Positions 9,660-19,037 are shown, numbered from the stretch's first letter. The stretch: 64,000 nucleotides of DNA from Sphingobium sp. (GCA_003248935.1 QFQF01000009.1:82070-146069); one strand, 5' to 3'. Numbers and translations are program-made. Notes: generated by a model not told the origin, from the letters alone.

Positions 9660-10661
9660 CTATTGCGCGCCGTCTGTCCCTTCCGCTTCACCACCGGCCC
9701 GATCCCCGACCATACGCCGGGGCGGTGCCGGAGCGATCGTCCAGCGGGCTCCCCCGCGCAGCAACCAGTCGCCCAGGCTCGCCTGACCGCCCGCGCGCAG
9801 CGTGGCGACGACATGATCGAGCGTGTCCCCGCGCGGCGTGGACGCGGCGGGATCGGCCAGTGCCACCATCCGCAACACCAGACGGCGCTGCACCTCCCTT
9901 GGATAATCGGTATCGGTCAGCACCCAGCCCGCTCCGGAGGCGGCGAGGTGACCGGCCGCGATCCGGTCGCTCAGCCAATCCAGCGCCTCCTCCGCCTCCG
10001 CCAGCGCGGCGGCGCTGCGGGTGGCGGCCACCGGGTCGAGCCAGTCGACGTCCCCCAGGCGCGCGCGCATCGCGGCACGGTCGAAGCGCGGGTCCGCATT
10101 GCTCGGGTCGATCGCGACCGGCATTCCGGCCCCGTCGGCCAGCGCCGCCAGTTCCGCCTTCCGCCAGTCGAGCAGCGGACGCAGCACGACCCCGGAGCGG
10201 CCGCGAACGCCCGCCATCCCGCCGACGCCCGATCCCCGATTGAGGCGCATCAGCATGGTTTCAAGCTGATCGTCGGCATGATGCGCGGTCAGCAGCCAGT
10301 CCAGTCCCCGCGCCACCCGCCATTCCTCCAGCAGCGCATAGCGCGCCGTGCGGGCCGCGGACTGGAGATTGCCGGTGATGGGACGTTCCGGACGCAAGGT
10401 CGCGTGCCTTAATCCGTGGTCCGCACACCAGCGGCCGACGGTCTCAGCCTCCGCTGCGCCGTCGGCACGCAGGCCATGGTCGACGGTGGCCGCCTCCACC
10501 ATGCCGGGAAAGGCGGCATCGGCGAGCAGAAGCAGCGCCATGCTGTCCGGGCCGCCCGATACGGCGACACCCAGCCTGCCGGGCGCGTCCCGCCCGGTCA
10601 GCCTTTGCAGCGCCGCCGTGAACCGTTGAACGTCGGCGGCGTCAGGCGCCGCACTTGGCAC
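9660..10661 (-). CDS. tilS: tRNA(Ile)-lysidine synthase
   Basis: TilS adds lysine to C34 of the minor tRNA-Ile(CAU) using ATP, changing its codon reading from AUG to AUA. The N-type ATP pyrophosphatase loop SGGPDS is at residues 35-40, followed by LLTAHHADDQLET and RGSGVGGMAG, all family landmarks. Length (333 aa) is normal. The gene start overlaps the end of cpoB by 20 bp. In many proteobacteria the order is cpoB-tilS-ftsH; here ftsH is about 44 kb away, at 54282. Confidence 0.95.
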   Translation of the reverse strand: MPSAAPDAADVQRFTAALQRLTGRDAPGRLGVAVSGGPDSMALLLLADAAFPGMVEAATVDHGLRADGAAEAETVGRWCADHGLRHATLRPERPITGNLQSAARTARYALLEEWRVARGLDWLLTAHHADDQLETMLMRLNRGSGVGGMAGVRGRSGVVLRPLLDWRKAELAALADGAGMPVAIDPSNADPRFDRAAMRARLGDVDWLDPVAATRSAAALAEAEEALDWLSDRIAAGHLAASGAGWVLTDTDYPREVQRRLVLRMVALADPAASTPRGDTLDHVVATLRAGGQASLGDWLLRGGARWTIAPAPPRRMVGDRAGGEAEGTDGAQ

Positions 10662-11535
10662 GCGTGCGGCCCTTGTCCATCATCGTGCGCAGGCTGGTGG
10701 ACAAAGTGGCGCCGTAGACCTGCTCCATCTCGCCATAGACCTTGCAGGCCTCCGACGCCTTCTTGAGCTGGATCAGCGATTCACCGAGCCAGGCGAGACT
10801 GTCGGCGGCGCGGTCACCCTTCGGCCGCTTCTGGTAGTTGTCGTAGAGGGTCTGGGCGGCGAGCGCCGGCTTGCCGTCGTCGAGATAGGCGCGGCCAAGC
10901 AGGTTCGCGGCGCGGCTGGCGACACCGGACGACGCGTATTTGTCGACGGTCGCCTTCAGCTGCTCCTGCGCCTCCGGATAGAATTTCGCATCCCACAGGC
11001 GAAAGCCGTAGCTGTAGGCGTCTGACGCCGCATCGCCGGTATTGGGCCGCTCGACGGCGGCGACCGCCGTGCGGCGCGCGTCGCTGGCACCGGCCGGAGC
11101 GGGCGGCCTGGGCGCGGAGGCCGTGCCACCCGGCGCCGGGTTGGGCGGCACGGTGACGGAGGCGGGCGCGGCGGCGCTCTGCTCGGCCTTATATTTGTTG
11201 AACGCCTCCTCCAACTGCTTGAGGCGGTAGGCGTTCTGTTCGGTCTGGCCGGTCAGGCTGGCCAGCTGCCCCTCCAGCGCGTCGACGCGTGCGGTGAGGT
11301 CGGTGAGCGGGGTCGACGCGGGCGTGCCGGGGGTTATCGGCGCGGTCGGCTGCCGGGTGATCTCCGGCTCGATCGGCGCACCGCCCGGAAATACCTTCCG
11401 CTGGACGGCGCGCATTTCCTTTTCCAGTCGATCGACGCGGGTCTCGACCGGCACGGACTGCGCATAGGCGGGAACCGCGAGCGCGACCAGCGACGCCATG
11501 GCCAGGCAGGAAGAACGGAGGGACAGGTGACGCAT
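10642..11535 (-). CDS. cpoB: Cell division coordinator CpoB (YbgF), Tol-Pal associated
   Basis: A 297-aa periplasmic protein with a signal peptide ending in AYAQ, an N-terminal coiled coil (residues about 30-110), a Pro/Ala-rich linker and C-terminal TPR repeats (DAYSYGFRLWDAKFYPEA, then similar helices). CpoB links the Tol complex to PBP1B during cell constriction in E. coli. It overlaps tilS and follows rodZ on the same strand, but tolQRAB-pal is not in the window. Confidence 0.93.
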   Translation of the reverse strand: MRHLSLRSSCLAMASLVALAVPAYAQSVPVETRVDRLEKEMRAVQRKVFPGGAPIEPEITRQPTAPITPGTPASTPLTDLTARVDALEGQLASLTGQTEQNAYRLKQLEEAFNKYKAEQSAAAPASVTVPPNPAPGGTASAPRPPAPAGASDARRTAVAAVERPNTGDAASDAYSYGFRLWDAKFYPEAQEQLKATVDKYASSGVASRAANLLGRAYLDDGKPALAAQTLYDNYQKRPKGDRAADSLAWLGESLIQLKKASEACKVYGEMEQVYGATLSTSLRTMMDKGRTRAKCGA

Positions 11536-11598
11536 GAATGATCCTCGGTCGAAAGGCGACGGCCAAGCATAGCCGCTTTGAACGGCCGGTAAAGCCGA

Positions 11599-12447
11599 TC
11601 AGCGGGCGGCGGGCGGCGAGCCGGGCTGCGGGGAAGACGCCGGGGTGGCGGGCACCGGCGCAGGCGCAGGCGGGCGGGCAAGCAGTGCGGCGGCGCTGAT
11701 CGGGAAATCCGCGATCGTCCGTTCCGCCGTGCCGAGCGCGGGCACCGGACGGCCGCCCACGGTCACGGCCAGCGCATCGGGACGCCCGGTCAGGATCATC
11801 GGATTGTTGGCGTTGGCGGGCACGGTGAAGCTTTCCCCCTTCGCCATCTGCTTTTCATACAGGCGTTCGCCCGCCTGATCGTAGATGCGCAGCCAGACGG
11901 CATCGGTGGCGGTCAGGACGACCGGCCCCTCGGCCGGTGCGGGCCGTTGCGGCGCTGCCGACGCGCGGGCCGGCTGTCCGGCAGGCGCGTTCGCCGCGAC
12001 CTCGGCCGCCGGTTCCTCGACCGGGGGCGTGAACATCTGCGTGCGCCAGATACCGTAGGCGGCGGCAAGGACCAGCGCGATGACGGCGGCGGTCCAGGCC
12101 AGCGCGCGCGGCGGCACGCGGGCGGGATCGGCCGGTTCGAACGTCTCGTAACGGGCGGAATGGCTGTCGGACCCGAGTTCGCGGCGCACGTCCTGCGCAA
12201 TCACCGTCTCGTCCATGTCGATGGCGCGCGCGTAGGCCCGCGCGAAACCCACCGCATAGGGAATGCCCGGCAGGGCGGAGAACTCGTTGCGTTCAAGCAC
12301 CTCGAGCTGGCGGATGGGCACGCGCGTACGCGTCGCCACCTCCTGCAACGTCAGGCCGAGCGCTTCCCGCCCCCTGCGGAGCTTGTCGCCCGGACGATCC
12401 ATGTCCAGCGTACCTTGTTGTTCCATAACGTCTTTTTTTTCAGCCAT
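11599..12447 (-). CDS. rodZ: RodZ-like helix-turn-helix membrane protein
   Basis: A 282-aa protein with an N-terminal cro/C1-type helix-turn-helix (GDKLRRGREALGLTLQEVA, then TRTRVPIRQLEVLE), one transmembrane helix around residues 115-135, a Pro/Ala-rich linker and a C-terminal DUF4115 domain (VWLRIYDQAGERLYEK). RodZ anchors MreB to the membrane and supports rod shape. Two in-frame ATGs exist, 12447 and 12426, on either side of an 8-A tract at codons 3-5. That tract could slip in replication, but use of the second ATG avoids it. Confidence 0.85.
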   Translation of the reverse strand: MAEKKDVMEQQGTLDMDRPGDKLRRGREALGLTLQEVATRTRVPIRQLEVLERNEFSALPGIPYAVGFARAYARAIDMDETVIAQDVRRELGSDSHSARYETFEPADPARVPPRALAWTAAVIALVLAAAYGIWRTQMFTPPVEEPAAEVAANAPAGQPARASAAPQRPAPAEGPVVLTATDAVWLRIYDQAGERLYEKQMAKGESFTVPANANNPMILTGRPDALAVTVGGRPVPALGTAERTIADFPISAAALLARPPAPAPVPATPASSPQPGSPPAAR

Positions 12448-12564
12448 GCCCCGACCCCGGGTGCCGCGCCTGCGACCTGCGCTGTTGTTTCATCGCTCCA
12501 TGGGCCTGTCAACGCTAGAACCGGGAAAAGGGGTGCCGGCCCGCCGCCCGCACCCACGTGGGGC

Positions 12565-14835
12565 TCAGCTCAGGTCCACCTTGTGCGCGGCCGCCCATGC
12601 CTCCAGCACCGGGCGCGCGTTCGTGGTGCCGTCCGCCAGCAGGCGGCTCATCTCCCCCTTCAGCGGCGCAAGATCGAGCGAACGGATCATCGCCTTGACC
12701 GGACCGACCGACGCGGGCGTGATCGACAGCCGCCGCACGCCAAGGCCAAGCAGCGCCATCGCCTCCATCGTCCGGCCGCCCATCTCGCCGCAGACGCCGA
12801 CAGGCACCGCATACTCGCCCGCCGCCTTCACCACGCGCGCGAGGAAGCGCAGAATGGCGATGCTGAGCCAGTCATAGCGCTCCGCCAGCTTGGGATGGGC
12901 GCGGTCGGCCGCGAACAGGAACTGGGTAAGGTCGTTGGTCCCGATCGACAGGAAATCGAGCCGGGGCAGCAGCAGGTCGAGCACCTCCGCCAGTGCCGGT
13001 ACCTCCAGCATCGCGCCGTAGCGCACGGCGGCGGGCAGCTTCTTGCGCTGTCCGGCGAGCCAGGCGCGCTGGTTCTCGATCAGCTCCTTGGCCGCATCGA
13101 ACTCCCAGGGTTCGGAGATCAGCGGGAACATGACATGCAGCGTCTTGCCCGCCGCCGCCTCCAGCAGCGCGCGCGCCTGCGCCTTCATCAGGCCATCACG
13201 GTCGAGCGCCAGCCGCAGGGCGCGCCAGCCCATCGCCGGATTGTCCTCCACCATGTCCTCGTCCTGCCGCATGTAGGGCAGCGCCTTGTCCCCGCCGATA
13301 TCGACCGTTCGAAAGATCACCGGGCGGTCCCCCGCCGCGTCCAGAACGTCCTTGTAGAGACGCTGCTGGCGCTCGCGCTGCGGCAGGGTGGCGGAAACGA
13401 GGAACTGGAACTCCGTCCGGAACAGGCCGATGCCGTCGGCGCCGACCACGTCGAGCGCGTTCGCATCCTCCCGCAGCCCGGCGTTGACCATCAGCTCGAT
13501 GCGCTCGCCGTCCTTCGTGACAGGTGGCAGGTCGCGCAGCGCGGCGAAGGCGGCGCGCCGCTTCTGGGTCAGCGCGAGCCTCGTCTCGAACGCCTCGTCC
13601 ATATCGGCGCTGGGCCGGACGATCAGGTGATTTTCCGTCACGTCCATCAGGATCAGGTCGCCCTCGTTGACGAGGCGGCGGATGTCATGGACGCGGCCCA
13701 GCACAGGCACGCCCATCGCCCGCGCGACGATGGTGACATGGGCGGTCAGCGACCCTTCCTCCAGGATCACGCCCTTCAGGCGGCGGCGGTCATATTCCAG
13801 CAGTTCGGCGGGACCAAGGTTGCGGGCGATCAGGATCGTATCCTGGCGCAGGCCGAGTTGCGCGGCGGTGCCAAGCTGACCCGACACGATGCGCAGCAGC
13901 CGGTTCGCCAAATCCTCCAGATCGTGCATCCGGTCCTGAAGCAGCGGATCATCGATCTGGCGCATCCGCATGCGGGTGCGCTGCTGCACGCGCTCGATCG
14001 CCGCCTCGGCGGTGAGGCCGCTGTCGATCGCCTCGTTGATCCGGCGCGACCAGCCCTCGTCATAGGCGAACATCTTGTAGGTCTCGATCACCTCCTGATG
14101 CTCGCCATCGCCGCCGAATTCCGACGCACCCGCCATCCGCTCGATCTGCTCGCGCATGCGGGCGAAGGCGGAATAGACCCGCTGCCGTTCCGCCTCCGTA
14201 TCCTCGGCCACGGTATGCTCGATGGTGATCCGCGGCTGGTGGAACACGGCATGGCCGCGCCCCATGCCCATGACGAGCTGAAGCCCGGACTGCATGCTGG
14301 GCCCGGTTTCCTGCACCCGGCTGTCCAGCGGATTCTCGTCGGCGAGGCCCGCATTGGCGATCAGTTCGGCAATGACCATGGCGACCGTCTGAAGCGCCTC
14401 GATCTCGATCTCCTCGTAGCGGCGCGGATCGACATGCTGGACGCACAGCACGCCGATCGACTGCTGCCGCCGGACGATCGGCACGCCCGCGAAGCTGTGG
14501 AACAGTTCCTCCCCGGTCTCGGGAATGTACGCGAAGTCGGGATGGGTCGCCGCCTCGTCCAGGTTCAGCGTCTCGACATTGGCCGCGATCGTGCCGACCA
14601 GACCCTGCCCCATGGCGAGCTTCGCGACATGCACCGCCTCCTGCTTCAGGCCGCGGGTGGCGAACAGTTCCAGCACCCCCTCGCGCAGAAGGTAGATCGA
14701 GCATACCTCGCTCGACAGTTCCTCGCCGATGATCTCGACGACCTTGTTCAACTTCTGTTGCGCTGCGAAACGAGACGCCATAAGCTCGTGCAGTCGGTTG
14801 AGTATCTTGCGGGCTGCTGTCGCGGGTGAGGTCAT
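12565..14835 (-). CDS. ptsP: Phosphoenolpyruvate-protein phosphotransferase, nitrogen PTS (EI-Ntr)
   Basis: A 756-aa EI-Ntr: N-terminal GAF domain (about 1-165), then the EI helical/phosphohistidine domain with the active histidine H366 in SLTAHVTIVARA, then a PEP-utilising TIM barrel (GLFRTEFQFL, PEP-binding GTNDLTQF, and GVCGEMGGR). It transfers phosphate from PEP to NPr in the regulatory nitrogen PTS, with glutamine sensed through the GAF domain in E. coli. Divergent from the tandem aminotransferases. Confidence 0.95.
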   Translation of the reverse strand: MTSPATAARKILNRLHELMASRFAAQQKLNKVVEIIGEELSSEVCSIYLLREGVLELFATRGLKQEAVHVAKLAMGQGLVGTIAANVETLNLDEAATHPDFAYIPETGEELFHSFAGVPIVRRQQSIGVLCVQHVDPRRYEEIEIEALQTVAMVIAELIANAGLADENPLDSRVQETGPSMQSGLQLVMGMGRGHAVFHQPRITIEHTVAEDTEAERQRVYSAFARMREQIERMAGASEFGGDGEHQEVIETYKMFAYDEGWSRRINEAIDSGLTAEAAIERVQQRTRMRMRQIDDPLLQDRMHDLEDLANRLLRIVSGQLGTAAQLGLRQDTILIARNLGPAELLEYDRRRLKGVILEEGSLTAHVTIVARAMGVPVLGRVHDIRRLVNEGDLILMDVTENHLIVRPSADMDEAFETRLALTQKRRAAFAALRDLPPVTKDGERIELMVNAGLREDANALDVVGADGIGLFRTEFQFLVSATLPQRERQQRLYKDVLDAAGDRPVIFRTVDIGGDKALPYMRQDEDMVEDNPAMGWRALRLALDRDGLMKAQARALLEAAAGKTLHVMFPLISEPWEFDAAKELIENQRAWLAGQRKKLPAAVRYGAMLEVPALAEVLDLLLPRLDFLSIGTNDLTQFLFAADRAHPKLAERYDWLSIAILRFLARVVKAAGEYAVPVGVCGEMGGRTMEAMALLGLGVRRLSITPASVGPVKAMIRSLDLAPLKGEMSRLLADGTTNARPVLEAWAAAHKVDLS

Positions 14836-14959
14836 AGCCCATCGCTAACAGAAAGCCGCCACGCATTCCAACGTCGATCTCGCCCAAACGGGTAGCGGAA
14901 AAATGTAGTCCGTTCGTCCTAGTCCTTGTCGGATTGCGACGTAACCTAAGGGGATCCTA

Positions 14960-16120
14960 ATGCTTGATGCGGACGTAACGAGCGAAGCCAGCACAGACCT
15001 GATCGGCCGGGGCTATTCCCGCAGGCAGGTGGCGCGCATCACCGCGATGCTCGGCGCGGGCGTCGCACTCGCCCAGTTCTCCGAAGCGGCATTCGCCCAG
15101 AGCCAGGCCGCCAAGGCGCTGATCGGCGGCACCCGGATCGGCGCCAACGAATGCTGGACCGGTCCGTTCGAGCCCGCAGCCCAGGCCGCGATGCAGATCG
15201 TCCGGGAGGGGAACCGCTACTGCTCCGACGAGGCCGAGAGCGCCCTGCTGAACGCCGTCTCGCAGGTCGAGGGCATCGCGCCCGACCGCGTTCAGGCGTG
15301 GCCGGGCTCCGGCGATCCGCTGGCCCGCACCGTCCTTGCCTTCTGCACGCCGACCAAGGGCGTCGTCACCGGCGACCCCACGTTCGAGACGGTGTGGGGC
15401 ATGGGCGCCTATCTGGGCACGAAGGTCAGCAAGGTGCCGCTGACCGCCGACTACCGCCACGACGTGAAGGCGATGCTGGCCGCCGACCCCAATGCGGGCA
15501 TGTATTATATCTGCACCCCGAACAATCCGACCGGCACGATCACGCCGCTGGAGGACATCGAATGGCTGATCGCCAACAAGCCGGCCGGTTCGGTCGTGGT
15601 GGTGGACGAGGCCTATATCCACTTCTCGACCGCCAAGTCGGCGATCCCGATCGCGGCGCAGCGGGACGACGTGGTGGTGCTGCGCACCTTCTCCAAGCTG
15701 TTCGGCATGGCGGGCATGCGCCTCGGCCTCTCGCTCGGCCATCCCGACCTCAACACGAAGCTGATGCTCTATGGACGCGGCGCCAACCTGCCGGTGACGG
15801 CGGTCGCCTGCGGCACCGTGGCGCTGACCCAGGCCGACCTGATCAAGGCCCGGCGCGAGGAGATGATGGCGAACATGGAAAAGACGCTGGCCCATCTCGA
15901 CAAGCGGAAGATCAGATATCTGAAAGGCTCGCAGGCGAACATGTTCATGGTCGACTGGAAAACCAAGCCGGGCAAGGAAATGGTCGCCGCATTTCGGGAG
16001 CAGAATGTGCAGATCGGCCGGTCCTGGCCGATCTGGCCGACGGTCAGCCGCGTGTCGGTCGGCTCCGCCGAGGACATGGACAAGTTCCGGGTCGCGCTCG
16101 ACAAGATATTGATCGCCTGA
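14960..16120 (+). CDS. Tat-exported PLP aminotransferase (HisC-like), first copy
   Basis: A 386-aa class I/II aminotransferase with an N-terminal twin-arginine signal: RGYSRRQVAR followed by an alanine-rich hydrophobic stretch ending FAQ. The PLP lysine is K246 in RTFSKLFGMAG; other fold-type I landmarks are NNPTGT and the aspartate of DEAYIHF. It most resembles histidinol-phosphate/aromatic aminotransferases. A Tat signal suits a protein exported folded with its cofactor, so periplasmic transamination is inferred. AAGGGG precedes the start. A close paralogue follows 48 bp downstream. Confidence 0.9.
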   Translation: MLDADVTSEASTDLIGRGYSRRQVARITAMLGAGVALAQFSEAAFAQSQAAKALIGGTRIGANECWTGPFEPAAQAAMQIVREGNRYCSDEAESALLNAVSQVEGIAPDRVQAWPGSGDPLARTVLAFCTPTKGVVTGDPTFETVWGMGAYLGTKVSKVPLTADYRHDVKAMLAADPNAGMYYICTPNNPTGTITPLEDIEWLIANKPAGSVVVVDEAYIHFSTAKSAIPIAAQRDDVVVLRTFSKLFGMAGMRLGLSLGHPDLNTKLMLYGRGANLPVTAVACGTVALTQADLIKARREEMMANMEKTLAHLDKRKIRYLKGSQANMFMVDWKTKPGKEMVAAFREQNVQIGRSWPIWPTVSRVSVGSAEDMDKFRVALDKILIA

Positions 16121-16168
16121 AGCACATAGCGCGCCGTCACGCAGGGGGAGCGGCGCCTCACGAGGGGA

Positions 16169-17350
16169 ATGACGATGGACAGCATGACATTGAACACTAT
16201 GCCGTTGGACAAGGACATCAGGGACGAGTTGATGGAGCGGGGCTATTCGCGCCGCCAGCTCGCGAAGGTCGCCGCCCTGCTCGGCGCCGGCGCGGCCGCC
16301 GCCCGCTTCTCCACCGCATCGGCGCAGCAGGCGGCGAAAGCCGTGGTCGGCGCCGTGCGCATCAGTGCCAACGAATGCTGGGTCGGACCGTTCGCACCGG
16401 CCGCCGAGGCAGCCGCGAAGATCGTCGCCGAAGGGAACCGCTACGAGCCCGACAACGAGCATGAGAAGCTGTTCCAGGCGGTCGCGCAGGTCGAGGGCGT
16501 GCCCGTCGACCATGTCGTCGCCTGGCCGGGGTCGAGCGACCCGCTCAACCGCGTCACCGTCACCTTCGCCTCGCCGACGCGCGGCATCGTGACCGCGGAC
16601 CCGACCTATGAGGCGATCTGGCGCACCGGCGCATGGGTCGGCGCAAAGGTGACGAAGGTGCCGCTGACGTCCGACTATCGCCATGACGTGAAGGCGATGC
16701 TGGCGGCGGACCCCAATGCCGGCATCTATTACATCTGCTCGCCCAACAACCCGACCGGCACGCTGACGCCGATCGAGGACATCATGTGGCTGGCCGACAA
16801 CAAGCCCAAGGATGCGATCCTGCTGGTCGACGAGGCCTATATCCACTGGGCCGAGACGAAGAATGCGGCCAGCCTCGCCGCGTCGCGCAGCGACATCGTC
16901 GTCCTGCGCACCTTTTCCAAGCTGTTCGGCATGGCGGGCATGCGCCTCGGCCTCACCATCACCAATCCCGAGACGATGAAGAAGATGATGCGCTATGACG
17001 GCGGGCAGGTGACCGGCATGCTGCCGATGACCGCCGTCGCCTGCGGCACCGTGTCCCTGACCCAGGCCGACCTTATCAAGGCACGCCGCGCGGAGATGGT
17101 TTCAGCCCGAGAGGAGACCATCGCCCACCTCAAGAAGCGCAAGCTGAAGGTCATTCCCGGATCGCAGGCGAACATGTTCATGGTCGACTGGGGCAAGCCC
17201 GCCAAGGGAATGATGGACGCCCTGATGGTGGAAAATGTACAGATCGGCCGCTCCTGGCCCATCTGGCCGAACGTCAGCCGCGTGTCGGTCGGCTCGGCCG
17301 AGGAGATGCAGAAGTTCTGCGTGGCGGTGGACAAGGTGCTGACCGCCTGA
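16169..17350 (+). CDS. Tat-exported PLP aminotransferase (HisC-like), second copy
   Basis: A 393-aa paralogue of the preceding gene, alike along its whole length, and also with a Tat signal (RGYSRRQLAK, alanine-rich stretch, SAQQ). PLP lysine is K251 in RTFSKLFGMAG. The pair differs mainly in the N-terminal leader and near residues 280-300, where this copy has an insert (YDGGQVTGMLP). It ends just before a strong terminator, so the two genes are probably one transcript. Tandem duplication is the simplest origin. Confidence 0.9.
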   Translation: MTMDSMTLNTMPLDKDIRDELMERGYSRRQLAKVAALLGAGAAAARFSTASAQQAAKAVVGAVRISANECWVGPFAPAAEAAAKIVAEGNRYEPDNEHEKLFQAVAQVEGVPVDHVVAWPGSSDPLNRVTVTFASPTRGIVTADPTYEAIWRTGAWVGAKVTKVPLTSDYRHDVKAMLAADPNAGIYYICSPNNPTGTLTPIEDIMWLADNKPKDAILLVDEAYIHWAETKNAASLAASRSDIVVLRTFSKLFGMAGMRLGLTITNPETMKKMMRYDGGQVTGMLPMTAVACGTVSLTQADLIKARRAEMVSAREETIAHLKKRKLKVIPGSQANMFMVDWGKPAKGMMDALMVENVQIGRSWPIWPNVSRVSVGSAEEMQKFCVAVDKVLTA

Positions 17351-17377
17351 ACCGGTTCAACCCGGGCCAATAAGGAA

Positions 17378-17404
17378 GGGCGCCCGGCACAGGCCGCGGC
17401 GCCC
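17378..17404 (+). terminator. Terminator after aminotransferase pair
   Basis: GGGCGCC pairs with GGCGCCC, and the loop itself holds a CGGC/GCCG stem, giving a very stable hairpin followed by TTT. It sits between convergent genes and could act on both. Confidence 0.75.
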
Positions 17405-17435
17405 TTTCCCTTGTCGCTCGCTATCGATCGAAGCG

Positions 17436-18461
17436 TTACGCCGCCCGGCGTTCGAGTGCCGCTGCCGCCTCGTCCAGGAGGGTAGCGATGATCGCCGCGA
17501 CCGGCTCCTCCTTCGTCACCATGCCGACCGACTGTCCCGCCATCAGCGAACCGCCCTCGACATCGCCGTCGATGACCGCGCGGCGCAGGGCGCCCGCCCA
17601 GTAATGTTCAATTTGAAGCTGCGCCTCGCCCATGTCGACCGTGCCGCTGTCCAGAAGGTTCGCGACCTCCCGCTGCTTGGCCGTGAACGCCTCCGTTCCC
17701 GCATTCTTGAGCGCGCGCACCGGGATCACCGGCAGGCGCGCGTCGATCTGGACGCTGGCGATCGCGTCACGGGCCGAGGCGCGGAAGAACGCCTTCTTGA
17801 AATTGGGATGGGCGATGCTCTCGCTCGCGCAGGCAAAGCGGGTGCCGAGTTGCACGCCGGCCGCGCCCATTTCCAGATAGGCGGCGATCGCCTCGCCTCG
17901 GCCGATGCCGCCAGCGACGAACACCGGCACCTGTCTGGCCATCTCGGGAAGGATCTCCTGCGCCAGCACGCTGGTCGCGACCGGGCCGATATGACCGCCC
18001 GCCTCCATGCCCTCGACCACCAGCGCGTCGACGCCAGAGCGCACCAGCTTCTTCGCCAGCGCCAGCGCTGGGGCGAAACAGATCAGCTTCGCGCCCTTCT
18101 CCTTGATCGCCTCGATGCTGCCCTTGGGCGGCAGGCCGCCCGCCAACACGACATGGCCGACATCGTGACGCGCGCACACCTCGATCAGGTCGAACAGCTG
18201 GGGGTGCATGGTGATCAGGTTGACGCCGAACGGCCTGTCCGTGAGCGCCTTCGTCGCCGCGATCTCGGCATCGAGCAGTTCGGGCGTCATCGCGCCGCAG
18301 GCAATCACGCCGAAGCCGCCCGCGTTCGAGATCGCCGAGACGAGGTGGCGTTCCGACACCCACGACATCGCGCCGCACATGATCGCAGTCTCGCAACCGA
18401 GAAACGCGGTGCCACGGGCCATCAGGGAAACAAGCTTGGCGTTGGTCATCACTATATCCAC
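17436..18461 (-). CDS. Nitronate monooxygenase family protein
   Basis: A 341-aa FMN TIM-barrel protein of the NMO/FabK family. Landmarks: PIMCGAM-like ETAIMCGAMSWVS near the N-terminus, GGFGVIACGAM, GMEAGGHIG (flavin phosphate region), PVFVAGGIGRGEAIAAYL and GAAGVQLGTRF. These enzymes oxidise alkyl nitronates or, in FabK, reduce enoyl-ACP; which applies here is open. The start could be residue 1 or the Met at residue 5 (position 18449). Confidence 0.85.
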   Translation of the reverse strand: MDIVMTNAKLVSLMARGTAFLGCETAIMCGAMSWVSERHLVSAISNAGGFGVIACGAMTPELLDAEIAATKALTDRPFGVNLITMHPQLFDLIEVCARHDVGHVVLAGGLPPKGSIEAIKEKGAKLICFAPALALAKKLVRSGVDALVVEGMEAGGHIGPVATSVLAQEILPEMARQVPVFVAGGIGRGEAIAAYLEMGAAGVQLGTRFACASESIAHPNFKKAFFRASARDAIASVQIDARLPVIPVRALKNAGTEAFTAKQREVANLLDSGTVDMGEAQLQIEHYWAGALRRAVIDGDVEGGSLMAGQSVGMVTKEEPVAAIIATLLDEAAAALERRAA

Positions 18462-18493
18462 CAGAATGAAGCCGGATCGGAAGGAACGAGCCT

Positions 18494-18793
18494 TCAGAAG
18501 CCGGAGATCAGCATGTCAAGGGCATTGCCGATGGCAATGTCATGTTCGGCGAGCGAAACGACCCGCTGGGTCAACTCCGAAACGGAAATCGAGGCGGCGA
18601 ACTGGGTCACCATCACATATTCGCCCCCCGCGATCACGAAGACCGGATTAAGCCGCGCGGCAGGTACAGGCGCATCCTCCACTGGCATCAGCGGCACGAC
18701 CAGCCGGGTGTTGAGGACATCCAGCAGGTCCGCCTGACAGTCGAGCAGATGGAGACCGCCATCTCCCAATCGATAGACGTCGAATTTCGCCAT
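18494..18793 (-). CDS. ccdB: CcdB-type toxin
   Basis: A 99-aa protein matching the CcdB family along its length (FDVYRL start, LLDCQADLLDVLNTRLVVPL, and C-terminal AIGNALDMLISGF). CcdB poisons DNA gyrase by trapping its cleavage complex with DNA. The start codon overlaps the stop of the antitoxin gene by one base, so translation is probably coupled. The terminal Ile-Ser-Gly-Phe is close to the C-terminal tripeptide Trp-Gly-Ile region that is essential in F-plasmid CcdB, though not identical. Confidence 0.9.
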   Translation of the reverse strand: MAKFDVYRLGDGGLHLLDCQADLLDVLNTRLVVPLMPVEDAPVPAARLNPVFVIAGGEYVMVTQFAASISVSELTQRVVSLAEHDIAIGNALDMLISGF

Positions 18794-19032
18794 CAGAAGC
18801 GGCGAAGACCGGAAAGCGGCAGCCCGTTGCGATCGACATGGCGATTGGACGAAGCCAGAGCGTCCGCATTGTCTTCGCGCCAGCGCGTCGCGCGCGTCTC
18901 TGAAATCTGCGCGGCGAGGCCGCGTTCGCAGGCACGCGAAATGTTGATGTCGAGCGCGCGCGCCTCGTCAAGCAGCGCGGCATCGAGCGACACGTTGGTC
19001 GCCTTGCGATGGGAGGACATCGTAGCCATCAT
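18793..19032 (-). CDS. ccdA: CcdA-type antitoxin
   Basis: A 79-aa antitoxin: N-terminal ribbon-helix-helix (KATNVSLDAALLDEARAL, then INISRACERGLAAQ) and a disordered toxin-binding tail ending LPLSGLRRF, all typical of CcdA. Start ATG 19032 is preferred: it has a GGA at a fair distance and lies just after the palindromic operator; an ATG at 19020 is possible. The frame stays open to 19131 but that would run translation through the operator. With CcdB the RHH domain represses its own promoter. Confidence 0.88.
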   Translation of the reverse strand: MMATMSSHRKATNVSLDAALLDEARALDINISRACERGLAAQISETRATRWREDNADALASSNRHVDRNGLPLSGLRRF

Positions 19033-19037
19033 GCAAT

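Noticed and set aside
12431..12440. Eight-T tract (A8 in the coding strand) at the start of rodZ as phase variation
   Set aside because: A second in-frame ATG just downstream (12426) makes slippage of no consequence.
11947..14829. Long open frame of 960 codons on the plus strand opposite ptsP
   Set aside because: Antisense artefact of GC-rich third positions; ptsP has full domain structure and conserved active site.
14957..16846. 629-codon minus-strand frame opposite the aminotransferases
   Set aside because: Shadow of two genes with intact PLP motifs; composition typical of antisense frames.
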